Below are positions 1 to 64,000 of a DNA stretch of 64,000 bases, piece by piece. Source of the DNA: Muraenolepis orangiensis (taxonomy: Eukaryota > Chordata > Actinopteri > Gadiformes > Muraenolepididae); assembly GCA_027704905.1 (NCBI GenBank), contig CM050999.1, positions 1,966,847-2,030,846 of the forward strand, given 5' to 3'. Under the pieces are notes generated by a model. That model ran no database searches and was not told where the DNA came from. It saw only the letters and a list, made by a program, of their open reading frames with translations. The position numbers and the translations under genes were made by a program. The number at the start of each line of letters is the position of its first letter. Position 1 is the first letter of the stretch.

Positions 1-735
1 GTTGTGTGTTAACCTTATGAAATTTTACATTTTCATATTGTAGACTAGGCCTTTATTTATTTTATTATTTTCTCTATCGTTGCACTTATGAACGTACCGT
101 TATGTTCATTTTGCACTAAAGTTCTTGATAACATGAGAACATATGTATTGAATTACCAGAAAACGTGCTTATAGCATGGTGTATGTATCCTTATGGAGAT
201 ATGATATGACCTATGCTGAGGAGTGGGTGCTGGTGTGATCCCGCCGTGTGGATCTGGTTCTTGGCTTCACTGGTGGGTCAGAGGGTTCCTGGTTCTCTTT
301 TTGGATCTCCGTTTTGATGATGTGTGATTTTATAGGTTTCACAAATTATTTTTAGCATCGGTGGGCGGAGAACGCGTGTCACACAGGGCTTTCAGTCACC
401 AAGCATGACCACACACACACACAGGCAAACAGCACACACAGGCAAACAGACATGAACACTCACTCAAACACACACATAGGCGAACAGAGACACACACACA
501 CACTGCACTGTGGGGACACCACAGCCCCTCTCTGTCAGACATAGTCTATAGAAAGAGTGCTGGCATAAAGGCCAGTGTTACCCATCTGGGCAGGGAACCC
601 ACAGCCCACACCAGGCCTCAGATGGCATCAACACTTCATTTATGTTGGTGAGTTTTAGATCAAACAGTGGCTTCCATGTCTGCTGGACGCCAGAGCTAAG
701 CGGAAGTGTGCTTCTCTCTGCGTGTTTCTCATGAT
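1..735. other. upstream non-coding sequence
   Basis: AT-rich start, then a loose CA-rich patch (about 408-500). No exon, promoter motif or recognisable transposon was found. Confidence 0.5.
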
Positions 736-1813
736 ACACTAAGCTAACTGATCATTAAGCTTACTCATCACTAAGCTTACTCATCACTAAGCTAACTCAT
801 CACTAAGCTCACTCATCACTAAGCTAACTCATCACTAAGCTTATTCATCACTAAGCTAACTGATCACTAAGCTAACTGATCACTAAGCTTACTCATCACT
901 AAGCTTACTCATCACTAAGCTTACTCATCACTAAGCTTACTCATCACTAAGCTAACTCATCACTAAGCTAACTCATCACTAAGCTTATTCATCACTAAGC
1001 TAACTCATCACTAAGCTAACTCATCACTAAGCTTATTCATCACTAAGCTAACTCATCACTAAGCTTATTCATCACTAAGCTTATTCATCACTAAGCTAAC
1101 TGATAACTAAGCTAACTGATCACTAAGCTAACTCATTACTAAGTCACTCATCACTAAGCTCACTCATTACTAAGCTCATTCATCACTAAGCTTATTCATC
1201 ACTAAGTCACTCATCACTAAGCTTATTCATCACTAAGCTAACTGATCACTAAGCTTACTCATCACTAAGCTTACTCATCACTAAGCTAACTCATCACTAA
1301 GCTTACTCATCACTAAGCTAACTCATCACTAAGCTCACTCATCACTAAGCTTACTCATCACTAAGCTAACTCATCACTAAGCTTATTCATCACTAAGCTA
1401 ACTCATCACTAAGCTAACTCATCACTAAGCTAACTCATCACTAAGCTAACGCATCACTAAGCTAACTCATCACTAAGCTTATTCATCACTAAGCTAACTC
1501 ATCACTAAGCTTATTCATCACGAAGCTAACTGATAACTAAGCTAACTGATCACTAAGCTAACTCATCACTAAGCTAACTCATCACTAAGTCACTCATCAC
1601 TAAGCTTATTCATCACTAAGCTTACTCATCACTAAGCTTATGCATCACTAAGCTAACTCATCACTAAGCTTATTCATCACTAAGCTTATTCATCACTAAG
1701 TCATTCATCACTAAGCTTATTCATCACTAAGCTAACTCATCACTAAGCTTATTCATCACTAAGCTTATTCATCATTAATTCACTCATCACTAAGTCACTC
1801 ATCACTAAGTCAC
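736..1813. repeat. 16-bp minisatellite (actaagctaactcatc), about 67 copies
   Basis: Head-to-tail 16-mers of type CTAAGCTAACTCATCA with variants AAGCTT, AAGCTC and a 13-14 bp short form (aagtcactcatc). Contiguous, no spacers. Confidence 0.95.
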
Positions 1814-2081
1814 ATGCTCCTCAGTCTGACAGCACACGTCACCTTTGCTCCATATCTGATTTGGTGGGGGTGTGTGTGAGAATATGTATATCAATATTTA
1901 AATGACCTCGTCACCCGGGCTCCCAGGTTTCTTCAAAGATCCATCACCCTAACTAACCCTTAGGCTCACTGCATGCATTCTGATCAAACCCATCTCCTCC
2001 CCTCCCCATCCCTCTTCCTCTCTCCCCCTCCTCCACCCTTTCTCTCCTTCCCTCCCTGTGAAACCTGACCTAGCAGCTGCC

Positions 2082-3557
2082 CCTGTGTACCCGCTAACCC
2101 TGCTCACCTGTACCCGCTAACCCTGCTCACCTGTACCCGCTAACCCTGCTCACCTGTACCCGCTAACCCTGCTCACCTGTACCCGCTAACCCTGCTCACC
2201 TGTACCCGCTAACCCTGCTCACCTGTACCCGCTAACCCTGCTCACCTGTACCCGCTAACCCTGCTCACCTGTGTACCCGCTAACCCTGCTCACCTGTACC
2301 CGCTAACCCTGGTCACCTGTACCCGCTAACCCTGCTCACCTGTGTACCCGCTAACCCTGCTCACCTGTGTACCCGCTAACCCTGCTCACCTGTACCCGCT
2401 AACCCTGCTCACCTGTGTACCCGCTAACCCTGCTCACCTGTGTACCCGCTAACCCTGCTCACCTGTACCTGCTAACCCTGCTCACCTGTACCCGCTAACC
2501 CAGCTCACCTGTACCCGCTAACCCTGCTCACCTGTGTACCCGCTAACCCTGCTCACCTGTACCCGCTAACCCTGCTCACCTGTACCCGCTAACCCTGCTC
2601 ACCTGTACCCGCTAACCCTGCTCACCTGTACCCGCTAACCCAGCTCACCTGTACCCGCTAACCCAGCTCACCTGTACCCGCTAACCCAGCTCACCTGTGT
2701 ACCCGCTAACCCTGCTCACCTGTACCCGCTAACCCTGCTCACCTGTACCCGCTAACCCTGCTCACCTGTACCCGCTAACCCTGCTCACCTGTACCCGCTA
2801 ATCCTGCTCACCTGTGTACCCGCTAACCCTGCTCACCTGTACCCGCTAACCCTGCTCACCTGTGTACCCGCTAACCCTGCTCACCTGTGTACCCGCTAAC
2901 CCTGCTCACCTGTACCCACTAACCCTGCTCACCTGTACCCACTAACCCTGCTCACCTGTACCCACTAACCCTGCTCACCTGTGTACCCGCTAACCCTGCT
3001 CACGTGTACCCGCTAACCCTGCTCACCTGTACCTGCTAACCCTGCTCACCTGTGTACCCGCTAACCCTGCTCACCTGTACCCGCTAACCCTGCTCACCTG
3101 TACCCACTAACCCTGCTCACCTGTGTACCCACTAACCCTGCTCACCTGTACCCGCTAACCCTGCTCACCTGTGTACCCGCTAACCCTGCTCACCTGTGTA
3201 CCCGCTAACCCTGCTCACCTGTGTACCCGCTAACCCTGCTCACCTGTACCCACTAACCCTGCTCACCTGTACCCGCTAACCCTGCTCACCTGTACCCGCT
3301 AACCCTGCTCACCTGTACCCGCTAACCCTGCTCACCTGTACCCGCTAACCCTGCTCACCTGTGTACCCGCTAACCCTGCTCACGCTAACCCTGCTCACCT
3401 GTACCCGCTAACCCTGCTCACGCTAACCCTGCTCACCTGTACCCGCTAACCCTGCTCACCTGTACCCGCTAACCCTGCTCACCTGTACCCGCTAACCCTG
3501 CTCACCTGTGTACCCGCTAACCCTGCTCACCTGTGTACCCGCTAACCCTGCTCATCT
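2082..3557. repeat. 22/24-bp minisatellite (ctgtacccgctaaccctgct), about 66 copies
   Basis: Units differ mainly by presence of an extra GT (cctgtacccg versus cctgtgtacccg), giving 22- and 24-bp length classes intermixed, plus a shorter form near 3380-3430. Confidence 0.95.
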
Positions 3558-5173
<1,616 letters not shown>

Positions 5174-5210
5174 GTCCTTATGGTTGAAGTGGCCCGTGGA
5201 CCACCTTGCC
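5174..5210 (+). other. pik3cb: 5'UTR part of the first coding exon
   Basis: A CT-rich tract ending in CAG at 5171-5173 is a good 3' splice site, so the first coding exon probably begins at 5174 with 37 nt of leader. This implies at least one further upstream non-coding exon that I could not locate. ATG 5211 was chosen because its product begins MPPAMTDLLDMW, matching the beta isoform; human p110-beta has a few extra residues before the equivalent Met. An ATG at 5180 lies in another frame and would act as a short upstream start. Confidence 0.7.
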
Positions 5211-56631
<51,421 letters not shown>

Positions 56632-56805
56632 GACCGCTGCCTCCCCGGGCGGGGTGGAGGGGGAGGGTTGGTGGGGTGAGACTTAGGTGTGCCAAGGAGA
56701 CACATAGAGACAACCGATGGCTATATATGTATATTCAAATAAGGGAATCTAGAAGCCAGCCCCACCCATGAACACGTACGTCCTCCTCGTAGGCGCCGCT
56801 GTCCC

Positions 56806-57062
56806 CACCCCCAGTGACCCCACCCCCAGTGACCCCACCCCCAGTGACCCCACCCCCAGTGACCCCACCCCCAGTGACCCCACCCCCAGTGACTCCACCC
56901 CCAGTGACCCCACCCCCAGTGACCCCACCCCAGTGACCCCACCCCAGTGACCCCACCCCCAGTGACTCCACCCCCAGTGACCCCACCCCCAGTGACCCCA
57001 CCCCCAGTGACCCCACCCCCAGTGACCCCACCCCCAGTGACTCCACCCCCAGTGACTCCATC
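56806..57062. repeat. 15-bp minisatellite (tgaccccacccccag) in 3'UTR
   Basis: About 17 copies; variants tgactcc and a one-base-shorter cccacccc form. Confidence 0.95.
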
Positions 57063-57258
57063 CAAAAAAAGTGCAAACAAAGAAAGAACTTCTTACCGGC
57101 CTACAGACATACTTGTGGAATAACGGCGACTAAAGCGATTGCAGGTTTTGCATGAGTGCCACTGGTGACGGAGCACACACACACACACACACGGAAGGAA
57201 ATGACTCCGACCCTATCCTCCCTCTCCTATAGCCCCCCCCCCTGCCCCCAGAACATGG

Positions 57259-57652
57259 GGTTGAGGCTCTGGCCCACTGAGAGATGGGGTGTTCCACAGG
57301 GAGGAGGGTTGAGGCTCTGGCCCACTGAGAGATGGGGTGTTCCACAGGGAGGAGGGTTGAGGCTCTGGCCCACTGAGAGATGGGGTGTTCCACAGGGAGG
57401 AGGGTTGAGGCTCTGGCCCACTGAGAGATGGGGTGTTCCACAGGGAGGAGGGTTGAGGCTCTGGCCCACTGAGAGATGGGGTGTTCCACAGGGAGGAGGG
57501 TTGAGGCTCTGGCCCACTGAGAGATGGGGTGTTCCACAGGGAGGAGGGTTGAGGCTCTGGCCCACTGAGAGATGGGGTGTTCCACAGGGAGGAGGGTTGA
57601 GGCTCTGGCCCACTGAGAGATGGGGTGTTCCACAGGGAGGAGGGTTGAGGCT
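57259..57652. repeat. 48-bp minisatellite in 3'UTR, about 8 copies
   Basis: Unit gttgaggctctggcccactg plus agagatggggtgttccacag plus ggaggagg; copies look nearly identical. 48 is a multiple of three, explaining open frames on both strands. Confidence 0.96.
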
Positions 57653-57956
57653 CTGCGGACTCCACGCACCACTACGGAACTCTTTAAGATAACCCACGGG
57701 GGTGGAAGGACTAAAAGACTGAACAAAAAGACGTGGAAAAAGTCTTAAAACTAAGCCAAAATATGCACACGGCCACAAAGGATCACAGTGGGTGTTAGTT
57801 CCTTTCACGCCTGCTCACCATGAACTCACGTGTGCCTCAAGGGCGAGAAAAGATTGTATCTTTTAATTTTAATTTTTGCCGTTTTTAAGATTATCTTGTT
57901 TTTGTGTTTGTGTGTCTTGTTTTGTTTTGTCTTCATGTGCCAGACTACTTTACCGC

Positions 57957-58128
<172 letters not shown>

Positions 58129-58917
58129 AGTATAAGAAAGTTTTTAAAGGCCTGGAGGAATTGAATGAGGTGAAGGTGGGCCGTTTTAAGCTAAGAGGTA
58201 AACGGACCACTGACCCGTGAGCCCACAACACAACATGAAATACTGAATCTAATCAACTTTACCTTTTGATTTTTTAGTTGGACAGGAAAGGTTTTTTCTT
58301 TTTTTGGGGGGGTTACTTTGTTGCTTTTTCAAAAATAATTCAATCTGCTGTTTATTTTATTTTTTAACAAAGGTAATTTAAAACATTTCTGCTCAGTATA
58401 TCCACTTGTCTTCGGAGTTAGTCTGACACAAGGCCTCCGCTCGGCAGCCTTTCGAAGCAGCGTCCGACTAATAATAATCTTGACAATAACTGAAAACATG
58501 TAACACGCCTTTTCTGAGGACCAAAACTAAAGTGAAAAAACCCTTTAGTTATTTTATTGTTGATACACTTTTTTTTTATCTGTTCCAAAGTTGAATGTCT
58601 GTACACACGAGCGCGGGTGTGATTTTAAAATGTGTTGGTTTTGATACGGCAGGTGAGGCTCCACAGAGGAGCTACTATCTTGGGGGGTTTTCGACACAGG
58701 GGCTGCCTTCAGCTCCCTGCGTTTGTGGTTGTGTGCAATATCCATAAACAAATATCCAAACCTTATGGATTAGCTTATGAAGCCTTGGGGCCCCAAGGCC
58801 CCACACTGGATGTCTCTGATGCTGCTGTACCGCCTCCACATGCCACCAGACACTGGATATCCTCAAATGTACATGCTTTTATTGTTTCGCTGGTATTTTT
58901 GTTTTCATAGGAGTTTT

Positions 58918-58923
58918 ATTAAA
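58918..58923 (+). promoter_or_regulatory. candidate polyadenylation signal ATTAAA
   Basis: ATTAAA followed by a T-rich stretch at 58924-58933, upstream of the LINE-rich flank. It is the best hexamer I noticed in the region, but not unique proof of cleavage here. Confidence 0.35.
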
Positions 58924-59116
58924 GTTATTTTTCACCAAAACTCTGCTCAAAGATACACATTCTCTCTCCTTTGGTACCAGGTATACTTTCGCTCGTCTTT
59001 TTGTGTCACTGAAAGTGATTGGTTTCGGTCTTTTGTGGTTTTGGAATCTTGTTGATTTTGTTTTTAATTAAGTTTCATTCCAGATGATTCTAGATCCATT
59101 AAGTTTTTCGTTGTAA

Positions 59117-60722
59117 TAATAATAATAATAATACATTTGATTTGGGGGGCGCCTTTCAAAACACCCAAGGACACCTTACAGAGTATAGATACTACAGTAA
59201 AATTTAAAACAGTGGACTTCACCAAGTGTCCGCAGGGTTTAAAACAAGACAAACAGGAAGTAAACTTACAAGAAACACATGCTACAGTTTATATGAACAG
59301 ATGGGTTCTTAGTTTGGTTTTGTAAGATGTTATGGAGTCAGACTGTGGGATGTGTAGTGGCAGGGAGTTCCAGAGTCTGGGAGCCGAGCAACTGAAAGCT
59401 GGAGCCCCCATGGTGCTGAGGCGTGAGCTGGGGACGGGGAGGAGGCCAACGGAGGAAGAGCGGAGGGTGCGGGAGGGGGCGTACTCCTGAAGGAGGTCAG
59501 TGATGTAGATGGGGGTTAGATTGTGGAGAGCTTTGTAGGTGAGTAAAAGGTTTTTATAGTCTATCCGGTAGCACAGGAAGCCAGTGTAGTTGAATGAGAA
59601 CGGGGTGATGTGGTCAGATGAGTTAGTGCGGGTGATGATCCGGGCAGCAGAGTTCTGAATTATTTGCAGTCTGTTGAGGAGTTTGATGGGAAGGCCGGTC
59701 AGAAGTGCATTGTAGTAATCAATCCGGGACGTGACAAATGAGTGGACCAGGATTTCAGTGCTGGATTGGGACAGAGATGAACGGACTTCGGATGTTCCGA
59801 AGATGGAAGAAGGCAGTGCGAGTGATGTTTTTAATGTGTGGTACGAATGAGAGGGAGCCGTTCAGAATGACACCGAGGCTTTTTACTTTGGAAGTGAATG
59901 GTATGGGGAAGCCGTCGATGATGATGTTTGGAGCTGGGGTGTTTTGTGACTTGGTGAGGGTGGATTTGGAGCCGATGAGCAGGGCCTCAGTTTTTCTAGC
60001 GTTGAGCTTGAGGAGATTCCTGCTCATCCAGCTCCTGATGTCCTCTAGGCAGGTGGTGAGGGAGGTGGGGGACAGGGCAGTGGTGGGTTTGGAGGAAATG
60101 TAGACCTGTGTCGTCGGCATAGCAGTGAAAGTGAACCCCTTGGTGACGGAGGATTTTGCCCAGGGGGAGGAGATATAAGACTAATAGGAGTGGACCCAGT
60201 ACTGACCCCTGGGGGACACCCAGTGAAACAGAACACCCTGACTTTTGGTTCCCGAGTTGTACAAACAGTTGTCTGTCAGTGAGGTATGATGTGAACCAGG
60301 AGAGTGCAACACCAGTGATCCCAATGCCAGCCAGGCGGTCCAGGAGTAGTGGGTGGGAAATGGTGTTGAATGCAGCGCTGAGGAGGATGAGGATGGTGAG
60401 AAGTCCAGAGTCCGCTGCACGGAGGAGGTCCTTAGGGATTTGAACCAGGGCCGTTTCTGTGCTGTGTTTTTGGCGGAAACCGGATTGAAAGGGTTCATGG
60501 AAAAAAAATATTGTAATAGTTTTTTGGAGGATGGGAGTGATTGCAGCCAGTTTGAGGGTGGGGGGTACAATTCTAGAGGTGAGGGAGGAGTTAATTATGT
60601 CCGTGACCATGGGTGATATGGCTGGTAGACAAGCCTTAACCAGGGTGGTGGGAAGAGGATCAAGCTGACAGGTGGTGGTTTGGGCTTTACGGATGAGCTC
60701 TGAGATGGTGTATTCCGATGAT
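59117..60722 (-). mobile_element. L2-like LINE, RT half and 3' end (minus)
   Basis: 3' end is an (aat)n run at 59117-59131. Minus strand codes, 5' to 3': TDIINSSLTSRIVPPTLKLA, FQSGFRQKHSTETALVQI, LSAAFNTISHPLLLDRLAGI, SYLTDRQLFVQLGNQKSGCS, VSLGVPQGSVLGPLLLVL, HFHCYADDTGLHF, SWMSRNLLKLNARKTEALLI, VKSLGVILNGSLSFVPHIKN. The RT motifs GVPQGSVLGPLL and YADDT are readable, but several frameshifts and a degraded motif A make it inactive. Confidence 0.85.
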
Positions 60723-61780
60723 GGGGTGAAGTCAAGTCAAGTTTATTGTCACTTCAAAGTTTATAAAGTATAAAGCAGTGAGTAGAATAAAATAAGAGAT
60801 AAAAGTAAAAATGCAATTTATAAAATGCAATATATCAGCACAGAAAAAGAGCATGTATATATAAATCAATGTAATAAAATATACATTGTTATATGCTATA
60901 CGCCCTTGTTCAGCAGCCTGATGGCCTCACTGTGGAAGCTATCTCTGAGTCTATTTGTGCGGCACTTGATACTGCGGTATCGCCTGCCTGACAGTAAAAG
61001 TGAATACAGTTCGTGGTGGGCAATGTCTTTATGATGCGTTTGGCCTTGGCCACGCACCGCTGGTTGTATATATCCAGGAGGGAGGGGAGCTCACCTCCAA
61101 CGATATACTGGGCCGTCCGCAGCACCCTTTGAAGCGCTCTGCGCTCGAGTGCGGTGCAGTTCCCGTACCAGGCGGTGATCCACCCTGTAAGAACACTCTC
61201 GATTGTCCCGGTATAGAATGTTCTCAGGATGCGGGGGCCCATGCTGTATTTCCTCAGACGCCTGAGAAAATACAGGGGCCTTTTCACCACGTGTGTGGTG
61301 TGCGTGGACCATGTGAGGTCCTCGGAGATGTGCACGCCGAGGAACTTGAAGCTGCTGACCCTCTCTACTGCAACACCGTCGGGCCGTGCTCTCCTCTCTG
61401 CTTCCTGTAGTCCACGATCAGCTCCTTGGTCTTCTTGACGTTGAGGGCGAGGCTGTTCTCCTGGCACCACTGCTCCAGCGATCCAACCTCCTCCCTGTAG
61501 GCTGTCTCGTCGTCGCCGGCGATCAGGCCCATCACTGTCGTGTCGTCAGCAAACTTGGCAATGATGTTGGAGCTGTGCATAGCCATGCAGTCGTGGGTGT
61601 AGAGGAGAGGGCTCAGCACGCATCCCTGGGGGGCTCCCGTGTTGAGGGTCAGTGGCTCTGAGGTGGTGCTGCCCATCCGACAGGAGGTCCAGCATCCAGC
61701 TGCACGTGGATGGGGGCACGCCTAGACCTCTAAGGAGAGGGAGGGAGGGAGCTTGGTCAGTGGTAACCATCCAGGGTGGA
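60723..61780 (-). mobile_element. second LINE nested in the L2-like element (minus)
   Basis: 3' tail at 60726 (aagtcaagtcaagtttattg). Minus strand: TLNTGAPQGCVLSPLLYTHD, IIAKFADDTTVMGLIAGDDE, LNVKKTKELIVDYRKQRGE, RVSSFKFLGVHISEDLTWST, RRLRKYSMGPRILRTFYTGT, IESVLTGWITAWYGNCTALE, RRALQRVLRTAQYIVGGELP. FADDT and GAPQGCVLSP are intact. 5'-truncated near 61780. Related to the LINE at 19105 and distinct from the host element. Confidence 0.82.
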
Positions 61781-62416
61781 TCACTTGAGGAGGTGCATGA
61801 TGAGGCCAGCTGTAGGTGAATGGTGTTGATCTTGGAGTGAAAAAATCAGTGCATTGATCAATGGAGATATCTGGTGGGAGGGTTTGAGGAGGCTGAAGTA
61901 GTCTGTGACTGTGGAGAAGAGAACTCTGTTACCAGTGCTGATGAGGTTGGAGTTATAGGAGTCCGGTGTTTTTGCACAGCCGCTCCAGTCGGTGGCCTGT
62001 GGTTTTGAGCTGACGGAGCTCAGAGGTAAACCAGGGGGCAGAGTGGGTGAATGAAACTTTGCAAGTTTTCAAGGGAGCCATGGCAGTGAGGGAAGAGGAG
62101 AGACAGTTATTATAGTGATTCACCAGGTCAGCAGTGTGGAGGGATGGGGGAGGATTGGGGTAGGAGTTAATCAGGGTGGTGAGATCTGTGGGGTTAATAT
62201 GTTTAATGTTTCTGAAGGTGATGGGCCGTTGTTCTTTGGCTTTAGAAAGGGGGGCATGGATATAAAAAATGACAGCTTTATGGTCAGAAATGGGGAACTC
62301 AGTGACAGCAAGGTACATGTTGTGTGATACAGAGGCAGTCCAGGAGTGAGATGAAATAATTTGCAAAACCATTGGATGGGTCGTCGATGTGGATGTTAGT
62401 CGCCCAAGAGGATAAC
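61781..62416 (-). mobile_element. L2-like LINE, endonuclease-side part (minus)
   Basis: Minus strand: MYLAVTEFPISDHKAVIFYI (endonuclease SDH motif), FRNIKHINPTDLTTLINSYP, SLTAMAPLKTCKVSFTHSAP, WFTSELRQLKTTGHRLERL. Continues the element at 59117-60722; the two parts are separated by the nested LINE. Confidence 0.8.
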
Positions 62417-62464
62417 AAGTCAAGTCAAGTTTATTGTCACATCACAGTTTATACAAGTGTGTTT
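62417..62464 (-). mobile_element. isolated LINE 3' tail (minus)
   Basis: aagtcaagtcaagtttattg then tcacatcacagtttataca, the same terminal sequence as at 60726. Directly joined to the oppositely oriented LINE at 62465. Confidence 0.6.
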
Positions 62465-64000
62465 CTCATTCTGGGGACACTGTTACTGAACCGCGTCTCC
62501 GTCGTGGCTCAACATTACGGCGGAGCCATTGTCTACGCGCGGAGTCAACTGTTGTCGCTACAACAGACCTCGCTGCTACGGGAGAGGCCCGACATCCCCG
62601 TCCTCCCCAGGGAGCTGAGGAGGACGTACAGGGGATGCAAGGCTGGACGTAAACAGCAGGAGAGACAGCGGGAGAGGAAGCGGAGATATAAACCATATCT
62701 CCCTTCCATCACCATGGGGAACGTGAGGTCGCTAGCGAATAAGATGGACGAGCTAGCGGGCCTGGTGATGACCCAGCGGGTGTACCGGGAGAGCAGCGTG
62801 CTTTGTTTCACGGAGACGTGGCTCAACGAGGACACCCCGGACTCCAATGTTACCGTGGACGGCTTTCTAACCGTCCGGGCGGACAGGACGCACCGTGAGA
62901 GTGGCAAGAGGAAAGGTGGGGGACTTGCTATTCTCGTTAACAACAAGTGGTGTAACCCTGGACATGTTACTGTGAAGGAACGTGTGTGTAGCCCGGACAT
63001 TGAACTGCTGGCCGTGAGTCTGCGGCCATACTATCTGCCGCGAGAGTTCTCCCATGTGCTTCTTGTTATTGTTTACATTCCACCGTCGGCAAACGCGGCG
63101 CTCGCGTGTGACGTCACCCATTCCGTCGTCGCGAGACTTCAGACACAGCACCCTGAAGCATTCATCGCGATATCTGGGGACTTCAACCACGTGACTCTTG
63201 CTGCAACACTGCCCACCTTCAAGCAGTTTGTGGACTGTCCCACCAGGGAAAACAAGACACTGGACCTGCTGTATGCCAATGTTAAGGAGGCATACAGCGC
63301 CACCGCCCTTCCTCCTCTTGGAAGGTCAGACCACAACCTCATCCACCTCCAGCCCCTGTATAGGCCTCTAGTACAGCGGCTGCCTGTGACCATAAGGACT
63401 GTGAGGAGATGGTCACAGGAGACCGATGAGGACTTGCGGGGCTGCTTTGAGTCAACAGACTGGGATTTCCTCTGTGATTTGCATGGAGAGGACCTTGATG
63501 ATCTCACGGAATGTATAACAGGGTACATCAACTTCTGTGTGGATAGTGTTGTTCCCATAGAGACTGTACGCTGTTTCCCCAACAACAAGCCATGGGTCAC
63601 CCGAGACATCAATTTCCTGCTCAATGAGAAGAAGAGGGCCTTCAGAGTTGGGGATAGGGAGCAGATGAGGCGGGTTCAGAGGGAGCTGAAGGAGAGGATC
63701 CGGCAGGGCAAAGACAACTACAGGAGGAAGCTGGAGCACAAACTTCAGCAGAACAACCTGAAGGATGTGTGGAGTGGCATGAGGAGCATCACTGGCTACA
63801 AACAACCTGGTAGCCAGACAATAGGGGGGGGGTCCTGATCGGGCCAACGAGTTGAATTTGTTTTTCAATAGATTCAATGAGTGGGCTCCGGTCTACCCCC
63901 CCTCCCCCAGCCCCTCTACAACCATTCCCCTCCAGCCCCCCAGCCCTGCTGTCCCCCCTCCCCCACCGTCCCTCTCCAGCATCAACATACCTGTTCTCTC
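62465..64000 (+). mobile_element. LINE 5' part with endonuclease domain (plus), runs off the window
   Basis: Starts near 62465 (ORF open from before this). Reads LRRTYRGCKAGRKQQERQRE, SITMGNVRSLANKMDELAGL, SVLCFTETWLNEDTPDSNVT, KGGGLAILVNNKWCNPGHVT, IELLAVSLRPYYLPREFSHV, AFIAISGDFNHVTL, LPPLGRSDHNLIHLQPLYRP. FTETWL, SGDFN and SDHN are the APE endonuclease catalytic blocks. A 9-G run at 63824-63832 shifts the frame to TGA at 63836; the other frame continues NELNLFFNRFNEW and a proline-rich linker before RT, which lies beyond the window. Confidence 0.87.

Noticed and set aside
57130..57808. Possible small repeat-protein gene after pik3cb (PSSLWNTPSLSGPEPQ-type)
   Set aside because: A 48-bp minisatellite in the probable 3'UTR; open in several frames by unit length.

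Overview
The window is vertebrate nuclear DNA, almost certainly from a teleost fish. It has one spliced gene with GT-AG introns, several non-LTR retrotransposon (LINE) families typical of fish, a hAT DNA transposon, tRNA-like SINE copies, and an extreme load of tandem repeats. By my tally roughly 40% of the window is micro- or minisatellite. That density, with (GT)n/(CA)n runs over 150 bp, recalls the cod-like fishes (Gadiformes), which are known for very high tandem-repeat content. The species-group guess is inference.

The single host gene is pik3cb (class IA phosphoinositide 3-kinase catalytic subunit p110-beta) on the + strand. I could place all 22 coding exons (ATG at 5211, TAG at 56629-56631). 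They join in phase into 3,237 nt coding for 1,078 residues, against 1,070 in human p110-beta as I recall it. The protein runs through the p85-binding domain (exons 1-2), Ras-binding domain (exons 3-5), C2 domain (exons 6-9), helical domain (exons 11-14) and kinase domain (exons 15-22). The ATP-site lysine, the DRHSDN catalytic loop and the DFG motif are all present. Promoter and upstream non-coding exons were not identified; 1-5173 looks like upstream intron or flank. The 3'UTR probably reaches an ATTAAA at 58918 and carries two minisatellites and a long (GT)n.

Layout. 1-5173: upstream/5' intron with 16-bp and 22/24-bp arrays. 5370-11753 (intron 1): a G-rich array, a 3.9-kb 30/33-bp array with a higher-order repeat, and a poly-C/CAG array. 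11983-20663 (intron 2): a 15-bp array, a LINE 3' fragment inflated to about 3.7 kb by 41-bp, AT and 51-bp arrays, and further LINE fragments. 20891-35780 (introns 3-11): (GA)n, an expanded SINE, a 24-bp array and LINE at exon 6, and a second 51-bp array. 35903-47834 (introns 12-14): 0.9 kb of (CT)n, exon 13, 180 bp of (GT)n, a compound GT array, and a 3.7-kb hAT element with a perfect 8-bp target duplication bordering a 2.4-kb 24-bp array. 48032-56493 (introns 15-21): a 36-bp array, an AT palindromic tract, a 43-bp array, (CT)n next to acceptors. 59117-64000: an L2-like LINE (minus) interrupted by a second LINE, then a plus-strand LINE with a nearly intact endonuclease region running off the window.

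The main unexpected pattern is that many of the minisatellites look as if they were born inside transposable elements: the repeat unit can be matched to a piece of a LINE, SINE or other dispersed repeat seen unexpanded elsewhere in the window. A second pattern is that micro/minisatellites directly abut splice donors and acceptors of many pik3cb exons. I found no prokaryotic system, CRISPR array or new protein-coding system; the long repetitive open frames are by-products of arrays whose unit length is a multiple of three.
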